A DNA stretch of 64,000 nt from Candidatus Poseidoniaceae archaeon (GCA_028356125.1 JAOMTZ010000009.1:1-64000); one strand, 5' to 3'; shown: positions 8,583 to 19,400, counted from the stretch's first letter. Notes: a model not told the origin generated them from the letters alone. Made by a program: numbers and translations.

Positions 8583-9614
8583 TCACTCAAGGCCAGGTAC
8601 TGGATGAACCCACCCAAATGTATCCTCGTCTACTTCATTCTGGATGTTAGTTAGGGCATTGTATAACTTGAGAGTTAATTCTCCAGGTGTTGCCCCATCG
8701 GAATAAGTAACCGTTTTGTCACCGAGTGTGATTGAACCAATAGGTGAAATTACAGCAGCGGTTCCACAGCAGAAAGCCTCCTCTGCACTCATTGCAAATC
8801 CAGCCTCGACCTTTTCCTCGACCACTTCATAGCCCATGTGTCGTGCAAGTTGAATAATCGAATCACGTGTGATTCCAGGAAGAATAGTTCCGGTTAATTC
8901 AGGAGTATACAATACTCCGTCCTTCAGACAAAAGAAGTTGGCAGCTCCTACTTCTTCGACATATTTGTGTTCTTCAGCATCCAGATAGATGACCTCTGCA
9001 TATCCTGCGGCTTTTGCATTCTTAGATGGCATCATTCCTGGTGCGTAGTTACCTATCGCTTTGACTCCGCCTGAGCCACCTGGTGCGGCACGATGGTGGT
9101 GGTCACTGATTAACAAATTAATACAGGACATTCCACCTTTGAAGTATGGCCCAACTGGCGTTACATAGATCATGAAAGTGTATTCAGGAGCAGGTGCAAC
9201 GCCCAAAATAGGCCCGCTGCCATTTAGCAAAGGTCTAACATACAATGCTCCTTTACCCATTGGAGGTATCCAGCGTGCATTTTGTTGAACACATTGTTCT
9301 ACAGCATCTATGAATATTGATTCAGGGACAGGGGGCATCTTCAATCTGTCAGCGCCTCTTTGCATTCTTCGAGCATTCTCTTCTGGACGGAAAAGAACAA
9401 CTCTTCCGGCATTGGTTCTGTATGCCTTCATGCCTTCGAATAGACCCTGTCCATAATTGATTACTCCAGCAGCAGGCGAGATTGAAATGTTACCGTATGG
9501 TAATATTTCGCCAGGAGCCCATGGTGCATCGATAGCGGTTTTAGCGATGTACATGAAATCAGTCTCTGTCATAGAGAATGTCAAAGAGTCCCAATCCACC
9601 GGTGCTTCGCTCAT
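8583..9614 (-). CDS. ilvE: branched-chain amino acid aminotransferase
   Basis: PLP class IV (fold type IV) aminotransferase that interconverts Leu, Ile and Val with their 2-oxo acids. Diagnostic stretches are YGQGLFEGMKAYR, FRPEENARRM, the PLP lysine region GVKAIGNYA, and TGTILPGITRDSI plus FCCGTAAVISP near the C-terminus, as in BCAT. The frame extends to 9683, but the ATG at 9614 (MSEAPVDWDSL) gives 343 residues, the family's usual length, and avoids most overlap with the divergent polymerase gene. Cytoplasmic; probably serves amino-acid synthesis or catabolism in a protein-degrading heterotroph. Confidence 0.93.
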   Translation of the reverse strand: MSEAPVDWDSLTFSMTETDFMYIAKTAIDAPWAPGEILPYGNISISPAAGVINYGQGLFEGMKAYRTNAGRVVLFRPEENARRMQRGADRLKMPPVPESIFIDAVEQCVQQNARWIPPMGKGALYVRPLLNGSGPILGVAPAPEYTFMIYVTPVGPYFKGGMSCINLLISDHHHRAAPGGSGGVKAIGNYAPGMMPSKNAKAAGYAEVIYLDAEEHKYVEEVGAANFFCLKDGVLYTPELTGTILPGITRDSIIQLARHMGYEVVEEKVEAGFAMSAEEAFCCGTAAVISPIGSITLGDKTVTYSDGATPGELTLKLYNALTNIQNEVDEDTFGWVHPVPGLE

Positions 9615-9713
9615 TATCACAGACCAGCGCCCACCGGTATTCAATGATTGTGCGCAAATCGACCCAAAGTGCTCTTTCGACAAGTTGTTGTCCTATTGAC
9701 TCTAGGAGGTAAC

Positions 9714-12182
9714 ATGCGCTGGAGCGGTGATGTCGCAATCATTACCGGGCGATATTCATCAATTGACGATTCAACAGTAATGGAATTGTGGTCACGCGCC
9801 CGTTCTGGCGAGTCGGTATTATTACGAGTTCACGGTGTGCGAGCTTGGTTTGAGATTACTCCCAATGGCAGATGGGCAGAGGGCGATGAACCCCCCTCTC
9901 TTCCAGATCATTTTGAAGAAGTGGTCGAAATATCAGAGCCAATAATGAAATGGACCGACCTGGGAATTAAACCGGTTTGGAAAGTATATGTTAGTCAACC
10001 GTTCATGGTTCCAAAGTTAAGAAAAGAGTTGTCAGGAAGATGGACGGTCCTATCAGGGGACATACCGTTCGTCAATCGCTTTTTCTTGGATGGAGATCTT
10101 TCGATGCATGTTTCTGTTGATGGTGAAGTAGGTCAAACCGAGCACCCTGTAGATGTGTGTTTAGAACTGACTATGGATGATGTCAGTCATTGTGAGCCAT
10201 TCCCAGCGCCATTCAAAATCTTCTCTTTCGACCTTGAGACCTCGATTGCTCACAACACCATTCTTTGTGCAGCGGTAGTCACTGAAGACATGGGCACAGG
10301 AGAAAGAACCCATCATACCTATGCCGATGATGAAGAATCCATTCTCAAGCAACTTACAGAACTTGTAAGGTCTACTGACCCAGACATTATCACAGGATAC
10401 AATATTGACAATTTCGATATGGGGCGAATTGTTGACAGAGCCAACCTCATCGCTAAGCGGGATAAATCGAAGAAAGTCGAAACAATGGGTTGGGGCAGAG
10501 TATCTACTTCCGAAGAAGGCCGTCGTAGAGATACCCTGTATCCAACAAGGGGAGTGTCTAGGGCATGGAACGTTGGTGGCAGGTGCGTAATGGATGCATG
10601 GTGGCAGGCAAGACAGGCACTGAGACCTCAAAGAGAGACATTGAAGTTTGTCTCAAATATGCTATTCCCTGATGATGAGGATATGCAGAAGATGGATGTA
10701 GATGCTTCAAAGATGGACGAAGAATGGGCAAATCGCCCTGATGTTGTTATCGAATATTGTCTGAGAGACGCTGAACTTCCGTTAGATATCATGCACGCTA
10801 TCCAAGCCTTCAGGCGTAAAGAAGCAGTGGCAGCAGTAGCCAAAGTATCTCTAGACACAAGTGCGAATGGAACCACTTCCCAATTGATAGATTCACTAGT
10901 TATTAGAATGGCAGACAGAACCGCAATAGGAGTTCCTTTGACAGGTTCTGCGGACAAAAAAGAAGGTCAAATCGAAGGCGGATATGTTCACGATGTAAAA
11001 GCAGGACTTCACCGCTGGGTTGCGATTCTTGATTTCAAATCGATGTATCCTTCTATTATGATAGGCAAAAACATCTGTTACACTACAAGAATTGATGATA
11101 GTAGTACCGACCAGCCAACCGAAGATGAGATTTCTTATGAGTCTCCAACAGGTGCTAAGTTCAGAAATGAGAAGGGGCGAAGGGGAATGGTTCCTACGCT
11201 GCTTGAAGATTTGATGTCGCAAAGAGATGTTCACAAAGCAGGAATGAGGGGTGCCAAAGATGATGCAAAGCGGTCTTATCACGACCAAATGCAATATGCG
11301 GTAAAAATCCTCATGAATTCTTTCTACGGTGTTTTCGCAAGCGGCTTTTACCGTTTCACGCACAGGCAGTTAGGTGAATCGATCACTGCTTGGGCTCGCC
11401 AAAACATCAAAACAATTATTCATAAATTAGGTGAAGAAGGTCAGCATGTCGTATACTCAGATACAGATTCAATTTTCGTCAAGACACCTGTTGAAGGTGT
11501 TGCAGACCCAGAGCAAGCGATGATTGAATTCGGGCACAGTACAGCAGAAAGGTTCAGCGAAGAAAGTGCGGAATTAGAATTTGAAACCGGGATGTCGGTA
11601 TTCTTCAGCCATGGGGCCAAGAAACGATATGTTGGCCAAGTGGTATGGCCTGAAGAAAAGATGATGATCAAGGGATATGAGACTCAGCGAACAGATTCCT
11701 TCAGATATCTTACAGATGGGATGAAACAGATGTTCAGACATGTATTGGCAGACGATTCCGATGCTGCAATTAACCTAGCAATAGATACAATTGCTGCTGC
11801 AAAGAGCGGCTTAGTGCCCATCAGAGATTTGATTATGAGCAAATCTTGTAAAGGCCGTTGGGACAAAAAACGGGCAAAATGGGATTTCACCAAAGACTAT
11901 GCCAATCCCGATTCGATGATTCAGGTTAGAGCAGCAAGAGCACTAATCAACAAAGGTCTACCATTCACCCCAGGTATGAAAATAGCATACATCGTTACCA
12001 ATGCTCGTCAAAGGCCTATGGAAATCGAGCCTTGGCTAGAGGAAGACCCTGTGCTGAACTATGATGGGCAATTCTATGCAGATAGGCTAGCTACTGCTTT
12101 TGGTAAAGTTACTGAAGCATTCAACTGGAATGCAAAGGAGTTACTTGCCGGAAACCGCCAAACATCTCTATTCTCCTTCTGA
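9714..12182 (+). CDS. polB: DNA polymerase, family B (replicative)
   Basis: An 822-residue family B polymerase. The 3'-5' exonuclease motifs are present: FDLETS (~172), GYNIDNFDMG (~227) and YCLRDAELP. The polymerase palm carries motif A DFKSMYPSIM (~440), motif B KILMNSFYG (~531) and motif C YSDTDSIF (~580). Both catalytic Asp sets are intact, so it should polymerise and proofread. The frame is open from 9648, but a strong AGGAGGT Shine-Dalgarno (9704-9710) sits just before the ATG at 9714, which decides the start. No intein is visible at the usual motif A or C insertion points. Its start is divergent from ilvE. Confidence 0.95.
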   Translation: MRWSGDVAIITGRYSSIDDSTVMELWSRARSGESVLLRVHGVRAWFEITPNGRWAEGDEPPSLPDHFEEVVEISEPIMKWTDLGIKPVWKVYVSQPFMVPKLRKELSGRWTVLSGDIPFVNRFFLDGDLSMHVSVDGEVGQTEHPVDVCLELTMDDVSHCEPFPAPFKIFSFDLETSIAHNTILCAAVVTEDMGTGERTHHTYADDEESILKQLTELVRSTDPDIITGYNIDNFDMGRIVDRANLIAKRDKSKKVETMGWGRVSTSEEGRRRDTLYPTRGVSRAWNVGGRCVMDAWWQARQALRPQRETLKFVSNMLFPDDEDMQKMDVDASKMDEEWANRPDVVIEYCLRDAELPLDIMHAIQAFRRKEAVAAVAKVSLDTSANGTTSQLIDSLVIRMADRTAIGVPLTGSADKKEGQIEGGYVHDVKAGLHRWVAILDFKSMYPSIMIGKNICYTTRIDDSSTDQPTEDEISYESPTGAKFRNEKGRRGMVPTLLEDLMSQRDVHKAGMRGAKDDAKRSYHDQMQYAVKILMNSFYGVFASGFYRFTHRQLGESITAWARQNIKTIIHKLGEEGQHVVYSDTDSIFVKTPVEGVADPEQAMIEFGHSTAERFSEESAELEFETGMSVFFSHGAKKRYVGQVVWPEEKMMIKGYETQRTDSFRYLTDGMKQMFRHVLADDSDAAINLAIDTIAAAKSGLVPIRDLIMSKSCKGRWDKKRAKWDFTKDYANPDSMIQVRAARALINKGLPFTPGMKIAYIVTNARQRPMEIEPWLEEDPVLNYDGQFYADRLATAFGKVTEAFNWNAKELLAGNRQTSLFSF

Positions 12183-12237
12183 TTTTAGGGTCATTAAGGG
12201 CAAGCATTGAATGGGACTATGTGCTCACCTTGTAGTG

Positions 12238-13419
12238 ATGAAACCTATCTTGATGGCTCTGTTGTTCATTTCAGCCGGACTCGCGGGTTGCCTTTCCGAT
12301 GACGAAGAAACCTCTACCTCTGTAGAAGCAATATTCGATTATGACCCCGATAAAAACATCCGAACAGGGATGGATATCGATTTCGATGGCGGTGCATCAC
12401 TACCTTCAGGTGCATCACTAACTTACAAGTGGGATTTCCAAGATGATGGCTCATACGATGAAACTGGAAGAAAGGTGACATGGTCTTATCCAGACTCAGG
12501 TAGTTATGATGTCACTCTAACTGTATCTGATGGAACTAATTCTAATTCACAAACTCGTTCTATTAGAGTCATAGATGCGGACGCATCTCTTCCTAGTGCA
12601 GAACCAGGTTCTTATTCACCAAACAGTGACTGTGACGGAGAGTCTGTATCATCGGGTAATTTCTATGTAGTGTATGTATGCGAAATGGATCGCAGCACAT
12701 CTAGCAAGAATATCTTAGCAACTACAACTATTGAATTGGATGGCTCCGATTCAGAACCCTGTGAAGATTCAGGGCCTTGTGATGACTATATTTCAGACTG
12801 GACCTGGGACCTTGACCTCGAAAGAGACGAGGATGGAGATGGCAATTCTGAGAACGACGAAGATCTTACAGGCGAAACAGTCGATTGGAAAGAAGTAGCA
12901 CCGGGTGAATACAAAATCGCTCTAACTGTTACTAACGGAGAAGGGCTAACAAGTACTGAGGATACAACAGTATACGTAAACTACGTAGGTAGGTGGAATG
13001 ACTTTTCAATCGCAGGAAACACCTCTAACAGCCCAATTGATATCGAATTCTCATTCCCTGCAACACAGGACTCGGATTCAGGTAACACAATTCGAAGAGC
13101 AACAGGTGAACTTGTTTACCTGAAAGAAGATGGCGATTGCCAACCAGTCTTTGGAACTAATAACTGTAGAGCAAAACTCGATCTTTACGGTTTCAATTCA
13201 ACCGATGAAGAAGCAGGAAATACCAGCGCCATTGGAGTAGACCAGCGACAAGCCGGTGATTGTGAGTCAGACACAGATTGTGTGTGGTTACAATTCACAG
13301 GTTCCTATCACTTCAGTGAAAGCCAATGGAAAGATGGTGAATGGACTATGACAGTACGTAACGAAAAGGTAAATGATTTGGATATCGAATCCATGACGAT
13401 TCGACTTGTCTACAAATAA
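12238..13419 (+). CDS. PKD-domain lipoprotein
   Basis: From the ATG at 12238 (the frame begins at 12211) a lipoprotein signal peptide ends in the lipobox LAGC. After it come one clear PKD domain (~20-115: DFDGGASLPSG, YKWDFQDDG, SYDVTLTVSDG) and a second PKD-like unit with an acidic insertion (DLERDEDGDGNSENDED). The C-terminal ~130 residues form a beta-rich region ending WTMTVRNEKVNDLDIESMTIRL, which resembles the P/proprotein-convertase beta-sandwich. It is anchored outside the cytoplasmic membrane and is probably a binding or adhesion module; no catalytic motif is visible. Confidence 0.75.
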   Translation: MKPILMALLFISAGLAGCLSDDEETSTSVEAIFDYDPDKNIRTGMDIDFDGGASLPSGASLTYKWDFQDDGSYDETGRKVTWSYPDSGSYDVTLTVSDGTNSNSQTRSIRVIDADASLPSAEPGSYSPNSDCDGESVSSGNFYVVYVCEMDRSTSSKNILATTTIELDGSDSEPCEDSGPCDDYISDWTWDLDLERDEDGDGNSENDEDLTGETVDWKEVAPGEYKIALTVTNGEGLTSTEDTTVYVNYVGRWNDFSIAGNTSNSPIDIEFSFPATQDSDSGNTIRRATGELVYLKEDGDCQPVFGTNNCRAKLDLYGFNSTDEEAGNTSAIGVDQRQAGDCESDTDCVWLQFTGSYHFSESQWKDGEWTMTVRNEKVNDLDIESMTIRLVYK

Positions 13420-13529
13420 TACACTGAGGCTCCTAAAACCACCATTTCACACTTAATCATTCTACGTTATCGCGTCGCGCTCTTCAAATAGGGGTGGAAT
13501 GTCGGCAAGTTGCTAAAGGAGAGAGCAAT

Positions 13530-14828
13530 ATGGGATCTCAATGGGAAGATAAGAGTAAACCGCACCGCAATATCGTGTTCATCGGACACGTAGACCACGG
13601 AAAGTCGACCACTGTAGGTCGTCTTCTTCTGGACTCAGGTCATATCGAAGAACACGTTATTGAAAAGAACGAAAAATTAGCCGCTGAGTCGGGTAAGGCT
13701 GGATTCGGTCTTGCTTACGTCATGGACGGTCTGAAAGAAGAGCGCGAGCGCGGTATCACAATCGACGTCGCACACAAAGAGTTCTTCACACCTAAGTACT
13801 ACTGGACTATCATCGATGCTCCAGGTCACCGTGATTTCGTAAAGAACATGATCACTGGTGCTAGCCAAGCAGATACAGCTGTACTGCTATGTGCTGCTAA
13901 CGACGGTGTAAACGCTCAGACTAAGGAGCACGCATTCCTTGCTAAGGTATTGGGTGTTGCTGAGTTAATCATACACGTTAACAAGATGGACATCTCTGGT
14001 GTTGACTGGTCAGAAGACAAGTACAAGTCTGCATGTGAGCAAGTTACTAACTTGTTGAAGACAGCAGGTTTCGCAAGACAACTTGACCGTATTCCAATGA
14101 TTCCAGCATCCAGTCTTAACGGAGACAACGTCTTCGATAAGTCTGACAAGTGTTCCTGGTACAATGGACCTACACTATTCGAGGCTATTGACGCAGCACA
14201 AATGCCGAACAAGCCAGTTGACAAGCCACTACGCCTACCTATTCAGGATGTCTACAAGATCTCCGGTATTGGAACAGTGCCAGTTGGTAAGATTGAAACC
14301 GGAACTCTAAACGTTGGAAAGACAGTAATGTTCAATCCTTCACAGAAGTCCGCTGAAGTCAAGTCAATCGAGATGCACCACACAATGGTACCTAAGGCAG
14401 AACCTGGAGACAACGTTGGATTCAACGTACGTGGTCTGGCTGCTGATGAAATCCGCCGTGGCGACGTTGCAGGTTACACTGACACAGCACCAACATTCGT
14501 TCGTCACGACGAACACTTCGTTGGACAGATTCAGCTTATGGACATTCCAAAGGCAGTTTCTGTTGGTTACACACCAGTATTCCACGCACACACAGCTCAA
14601 GTCGCTGTTAAGTTCATGGAACTACTAGAAAAGACAAACAAGGCTGGAAAGGAAGCTAACCCTAGTTTCTTGAAGTCCGGTGATGCTTGTATTGTCCGTT
14701 TCCAACCTACTAAACCAATGGCTATCGAACAGATGGACACCTTCCCGGAGCTTTCACGCTTCGCTATCCGTGACATGGGTAAGACCGTCGCGGCTGGTGT
14801 CTGTATGAAGATAGAAAAGAAGGCTTGA
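13530..14828 (+). CDS. tuf: translation elongation factor EF-1alpha
   Basis: A GTPase that delivers aminoacyl-tRNA to the ribosome. G-motifs are intact: GHVDHGKST (P-loop), the DAPGHRDF switch II and NKMD. Domains 2 and 3 follow, with RLPIQDVYKISGIGTVPVG and the C-terminal FAIRDMGKTVAAGVC. The ATG at 13530 lies behind AAAGGAG and gives 432 residues, normal for archaeal EF-1alpha; a 12-codon longer frame begins at 13494. The rpsJ gene follows 41 bp later, the conserved archaeal tuf-rpsJ order. Confidence 0.97.
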   Translation: MGSQWEDKSKPHRNIVFIGHVDHGKSTTVGRLLLDSGHIEEHVIEKNEKLAAESGKAGFGLAYVMDGLKEERERGITIDVAHKEFFTPKYYWTIIDAPGHRDFVKNMITGASQADTAVLLCAANDGVNAQTKEHAFLAKVLGVAELIIHVNKMDISGVDWSEDKYKSACEQVTNLLKTAGFARQLDRIPMIPASSLNGDNVFDKSDKCSWYNGPTLFEAIDAAQMPNKPVDKPLRLPIQDVYKISGIGTVPVGKIETGTLNVGKTVMFNPSQKSAEVKSIEMHHTMVPKAEPGDNVGFNVRGLAADEIRRGDVAGYTDTAPTFVRHDEHFVGQIQLMDIPKAVSVGYTPVFHAHTAQVAVKFMELLEKTNKAGKEANPSFLKSGDACIVRFQPTKPMAIEQMDTFPELSRFAIRDMGKTVAAGVCMKIEKKA

Positions 14829-14869
14829 GACCCGACTGGACTAAGATCCGAATGGAATAGGTGAATATC

Positions 14870-15199
14870 ATGGCAGCAGTGACCATCATCAAGCTAACTG
14901 GAGAGAACCATCGAGACATCGATGCAGTCGCATCTCAGATTAAATCAATCTGTGACAACGGCGGTATCAGTCTACGTGGCCCAATTCCACTACCAACTCG
15001 TCGCCTTGTGGTTCCATGCCGCAAAGCACCAGATGGTGAAGGAAGTGAAACCTACGATCATTGGGAGATGCGCATTCACAAGCGTCTTCTAGAGATGGAT
15101 ATCACCAGCGGAAAGGACGAAAGCGCTCTAAGACAGGTCGCTAGAATTCCAATTCCTGACACCGTGAGCATTGAGTTATCAATGCGCTCGATGAACTGA
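14870..15199 (+). CDS. rpsJ: 30S ribosomal protein S10
   Basis: 109 residues, homologous to bacterial S10 / eukaryotic S20. Recognised by IIKLTGENHRDID, RGPIPLPTRRLVVP, WEMRIHKRLLEM and the terminal IPDTVSIELS. The ATG at 14870 follows AGGTG with proper spacing; a GTG three codons upstream is also in frame. It forms an operon with the EF-1alpha gene, as usual in archaea. It is slightly longer than the usual ~102 residues because of the N-terminus. It assembles into the 30S head. Confidence 0.96.
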   Translation: MAAVTIIKLTGENHRDIDAVASQIKSICDNGGISLRGPIPLPTRRLVVPCRKAPDGEGSETYDHWEMRIHKRLLEMDITSGKDESALRQVARIPIPDTVSIELSMRSMN

Positions 15200-15216
15200 A
15201 ACTGACCTAGAGTCAG

Positions 15217-15301
15217 AGCGCATTTGCGCTAACCCCGATGAGTGGACGGAGAGTCCAGTTCTAACGAACTACTCTCCAAAACGACTTTCCGTCTACTCAT
15301 C
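15217..15301 (+). other. strongly folded intergenic element, candidate structured RNA
   Basis: Between the convergent ends of rpsJ and the GINS gene lie two perfect or near-perfect structures. A 6-bp hairpin agcgca-tt-tgcgct spans 15217-15230. A 14-bp stem (one G-T pair) joins 15237-15250 to 15288-15301. Inside it, GAGT/ACTC (15251-15254 with 15271-15274) and AGTTC-TAAC-GAACT (15257-15270) stack into a second arm. No T-run follows, so a simple terminator is not the only reading. It could be a bidirectional transcription end, an mRNA 3' stabiliser or a small RNA; no known family was recognised. Confidence 0.55.
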
Positions 15302-15340
15302 AAAAACTCTTACAAATTTATTCTTGAACGGCGCTAGCGT

Positions 15341-16360
15341 TCACAGTGTTGCAATTTCAGCAACACCTGAGTCAACCAAATAGTTAGCAGTCATTTGGTC
15401 TAAGAATAGAACATCTCCTGCTCCAAGGGTGATTTCCCCATCTGCAGTGATTATTGGATCTTCCATGGATTGAAGGACTCTGATTCGAAGCATCTGATCA
15501 GTATCTGGAGAATCACTTTCTACAATTTCCGGTTCATCATCTACTACAGCATCGGCTGAAGCCCAAGCATCAAAGTCCATTTCTTCTTTCTTCTTGGAAG
15601 GAGCTAATTCCATTGCTGCAGCGTGATTACTGATTTCTGGAGCATCAACTACTAGTGATGGCTCTTCTACTGGCTGCACCCCTTGTAATTCAGGATAAGC
15701 ATCAGCCTTTGCAAGAATTTCTTCCTCATCAATTTCAATATCCGGCAAGGGGGCGGACTTGTCTTCTAATGCAATAGGAGGTGGTCCTTGGCCAGTTAGT
15801 CCACCACTATCTGGAATAAACGAGTCGAGTTGTGTTGTTCCTGCTGCTAAAGTCACTTCTTTGGCAAGTCCCTCAGAAGCAAGCCCCATCTGCATAGCAT
15901 TCCAATTGACAGATTGCTTGAATCGATTAACTTGCTCTGTAGCATTAGCGTAAAAGTCCCTTTCAGAGGGGTCATGTCGAGACCAATCCAGATTTGCTAG
16001 GTCTTGTCCTTGTGACCCACCTTCTGTTCGCAATGCCATGCTTGCTGAATGTTGCATCATTGCAACAAGTCTCTTTCGTGCAAGTTCAGATGCCGTTCTC
16101 CTAATGTTTGCTTGACGTTTTTGGATTGTCTGCATCTTCATCGACGGTCCGACATTTCTGTAAACATTATGGATCTCCATTTCGACAGTATCGAGTAACT
16201 GTGCGACCTTTGACCAGAAGTCCTGGCTTGGTAGTGGCATAGGTACACTTCTTCCAACTTGCTGTCTAAGTGTGGAAAAAAGTTGTTCCTCAATCTCTTT
16301 TGCCTGAGCAGGGTTGAGGAAGGTCCGCTCGGCCATGCTAAATGCCGTGGCGCGGGCCAC
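15341..16360 (-). CDS. GINS complex subunit, GINS51 (Sld5/Psf1-like)
   Basis: A 339-residue protein read as a GINS51-type subunit of the archaeal CMG-like replicative helicase. Residues ~20-150 are helical (A-domain) with QKRQANIRRTASELARKR. Then comes a long acidic, Pro-rich linker (~180-285). The last ~48 residues form a small beta domain, RVLQSMEDPIITADG...GDVLFLDQMTANYLVDSGVAEI, matching the GINS15/51 B-domain pattern. The linker makes it longer than typical homologues. A GTG start with GAAGGG ahead is annotated; the ATG at 16336 is an alternative. It lies near polB, EF-1alpha and S10. Family assignment rests mainly on the C-terminal domain. Confidence 0.7.
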   Translation of the reverse strand: MARATAFSMAERTFLNPAQAKEIEEQLFSTLRQQVGRSVPMPLPSQDFWSKVAQLLDTVEMEIHNVYRNVGPSMKMQTIQKRQANIRRTASELARKRLVAMMQHSASMALRTEGGSQGQDLANLDWSRHDPSERDFYANATEQVNRFKQSVNWNAMQMGLASEGLAKEVTLAAGTTQLDSFIPDSGGLTGQGPPPIALEDKSAPLPDIEIDEEEILAKADAYPELQGVQPVEEPSLVVDAPEISNHAAAMELAPSKKKEEMDFDAWASADAVVDDEPEIVESDSPDTDQMLRIRVLQSMEDPIITADGEITLGAGDVLFLDQMTANYLVDSGVAEIATL

Positions 16361-16421
16361 CTATCAACCCTTCAGCCAAAATTACTGAACATTAGGGACG
16401 AAGATTCAAACCCAGCAACCA

Positions 16422-16444
16422 TGGGTCCACCCTAGGTGGACCCA
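16422..16444. promoter_or_regulatory. perfect inverted repeat overlapping a start codon
   Basis: Arms tgggtccacc (16422-16431) and ggtggaccca (16435-16444) are perfect complements separated by CTA. The GTG used as start of the giant surface protein (16436) lies inside the right arm, and the next in-frame GTG (16445) immediately follows it. As DNA it could be a dimeric-repressor operator; as RNA it would hide or mark the start. It sits in the short divergent gap shared with the GINS gene. Confidence 0.6.
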
Positions 16445-19400
16445 GTGAGACAGGCTTGCGTGATTGTTTTTCTAATGCTACTCACCCCGTGGGCAGCAGC
16501 AGATATTTCAACATGGCAAGGGCCTACCTCCTCTCCAAATAATTCAGGTCCAGAGCCATCCAATTCAACCTATGAGGGGTTTGTTTTGCCTTCAAACTCA
16601 ACTATTACAGGTTCTAGTTTTGAAGTGGCCCCAAATTGGATTAATGCCGAAGACAATGGGTCGATTTGGTCAAAAGATTCTCCTGGTGGCTTTTCTATCG
16701 GAGACTCTAATCAAACCTCATACCTAACCTCTAACGGTGAATTAACTCTAGCTCCAATCTCTACTTATGGCGTAATGACTGATTTTGAAACTAGTATCCC
16801 ACAATTTGGAACCTGGTCTTCACATGGTGATGAATTCTGGATGCCAGTTAACCTCTCAACAGTCGCCTATGGTCCAGTAAATGCCACTAATGGATATGTC
16901 GTAGCAGGAACAAACGGTTCAATACAACCTGGAAGTGAAGGTTTCATACGTTCTCAGTTTTGGCCAGTACCAGAAGTTGTAAGATATTTCAATCTGACAT
17001 TCGATCGGTGGAATTCATTTGATTTGGATGATATCGCAGAAATTCATTATTCAGTCGACAATGGAATTAATTGGGTAACAATGGATAATTGGACTGGACA
17101 GTCAACAAATTGGAGTAATGAAAAGTATTCTTTGGATTTATTAGTGGCAAATTCCAGTAGTATCGGGTTTAGGTATTTTGTGAAAACTTCAGTTAACTCA
17201 ACAACCGATGTTGGTCTATTCATTGATTCATTCAACCTTTCAAACCAAGGAGATCCTTACGGGACATGGTTCCATGGTAACTCCAGTGGTGGGTATTCTG
17301 CGAATACAGATGGGACTCTAATAATCCCAGTAAACCTTTCAGGACTTTCTGTACCTCTGGAATTAACCTACTGGTCTAATTGGGATATTCAAGGTGGGAA
17401 TTCAGACAATATGCTTGTCATGATTTCTCAAGACAATGGCTCATCTTGGACAGCAATGAACCCAGTTCCCGGAGTGCCCGGCCAAGGAATCGCATCAGGC
17501 GGTGCTTCATACACTCAGCAATCATACGGTTGGAGAGAGATTCAGCACCCTTTCCCATCATGGGCATCAACCAGTCCAAATGCAGATAATATGCTGATGC
17601 AATTCAGAGTAAGAACAGATGCCTCTACCAATTATGGAGGTAGTTCAATAGATGGTTGGGAAGGCATCATGATTGATGATCTACGTGCACTTTCAGGAGT
17701 TGGGACTGCAAATATGGAAGTTAGGGAACTTGGGAATTTCACAAACAATACCGGCCACTATCTGGAAACTGTACAAGGCTATCCTAACGAGTGGAAGCAT
17801 GTTGACTGGGAAGGAAATAATGGTCCATGGCATTCTGCAGACTCGTTTGAGTCCATCCAAGAGTTACCATCGGGTTGGAGAGTTGATCAGATAAGAGGCG
17901 TAGATACTTGGGAAAGAGGGCCTATCGACAACTCCAACGGATATGGTCCGAATTCAACCTCTTGGCCTAGCGGGAATAAAGGAATGGCGATTAACCTTGA
18001 TGATGAATATTCTAACAGTATGTACACACACTTAGTATCACCAAATTATTACATTCCAGAGGGTTCTACTGCCAGGCTAACTTTCAGTCATTGGATATGT
18101 ACTGAAACATCATGGGATGGAGGCACGATATTCACATCAGTTGATGACGGGCTAACATGGCAGCATTTCGGCAATAATATAACTGGATTTTATGAGAGAA
18201 CATCCCAAGTTAATACAAACTCTCCATTTTATGGCAAGGGCATTTTCGATGGTTCAACTGTGGCTAGTGGGTGTGGAAAAAACAATTCAAACCACACCTT
18301 TAGCCGAATAAGCGGAGATATCTCAGATTTAGCTGGTGATAATGTTAGAATCAGGTTTTCATTCTTCTCCGATGCTTACATCGAAGAAGATGGATGGTAT
18401 ATTGACGATGCAGGTATCGTAATCGACAGATTCCAGTCCAATGGGACTTGGACAAGTCCGTTAATTGATGTTGATGAATCGGGCTGGGCAAGGCTAACTG
18501 CATTATTTGAAGAGCCAGAAGGAACGAATTTGTCGGTAGACGTCCTCGACGTAAATGGAGATATAATTCCCGGTCATAGCAATCTATCTCTTCCATTTAA
18601 TTTAGACATTGGAGCATGGGAATATTCACAATTAAAATTCAAACTAAAGTTTTCTACAACCAATGAGTCTCTAACTCCTAGAGTTCATATTATTCATCAT
18701 GGCGCCACCGAATATTTCAATCTTGAATCTCTCAAACGTATGGATTCAGGATTACCCATATGGGTCGAAGACCCATCACTTGCTCCGCCATCTGGCGAAT
18801 ATTCAATCAGTATCCAAATGCCAAATTGGCGACCCTTTTCAAGTATAATTGTTGAATGTGAAGGGAATATTTCAGCATCGATAGCCGAAATAGCCAATCG
18901 CGTTCCAATACTGGGGCATAGTAATCAAACTCCTCCTTCGAGTAACCAAGTTAGTTTGATTGACGAGAAGGAATGCGGAGAGATTCTAATCAATCCATTC
19001 GGGCCAGCTCAACAGATTACATTGAGCCTAGTAATCCAAGCAGGTGAAGAATTTACTTGGATCAAGTTAGAACCAGTTACTCTCCGTGCTCCAGTTAGTC
19101 CTTCAATCGACATGGGGGATAATGGCGATGTCGATTGGGCGTGGGATGGAAGGTTCCACCATGCGACTGAATTACATTCGTTATCGGTTGATGGAGTCCA
19201 AATCACATTAAATGATTCCAGAGGCTTCAGTAGCATTTACTCCAATGATTTAGAATTCTCAATTTTGTTACCTGCAAAAAACATCTCATCGTTATCATGG
19301 AATTGCAGTGACAATCTCTACTGTTACAAAGGAGATATTAATTTCATCACAAATGGTTCACAATCTCCAGTTGTAGAAGAAAATCAAATCTGGATAAATA

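Noticed and set aside
15217-15301. An H/ACA or C/D box guide RNA
   Set aside because: ACA lies about ten bases after the stem and no paired internal guide pocket is seen; no clear C (RTGATGA) or D (CTGA) boxes at the right spacing.
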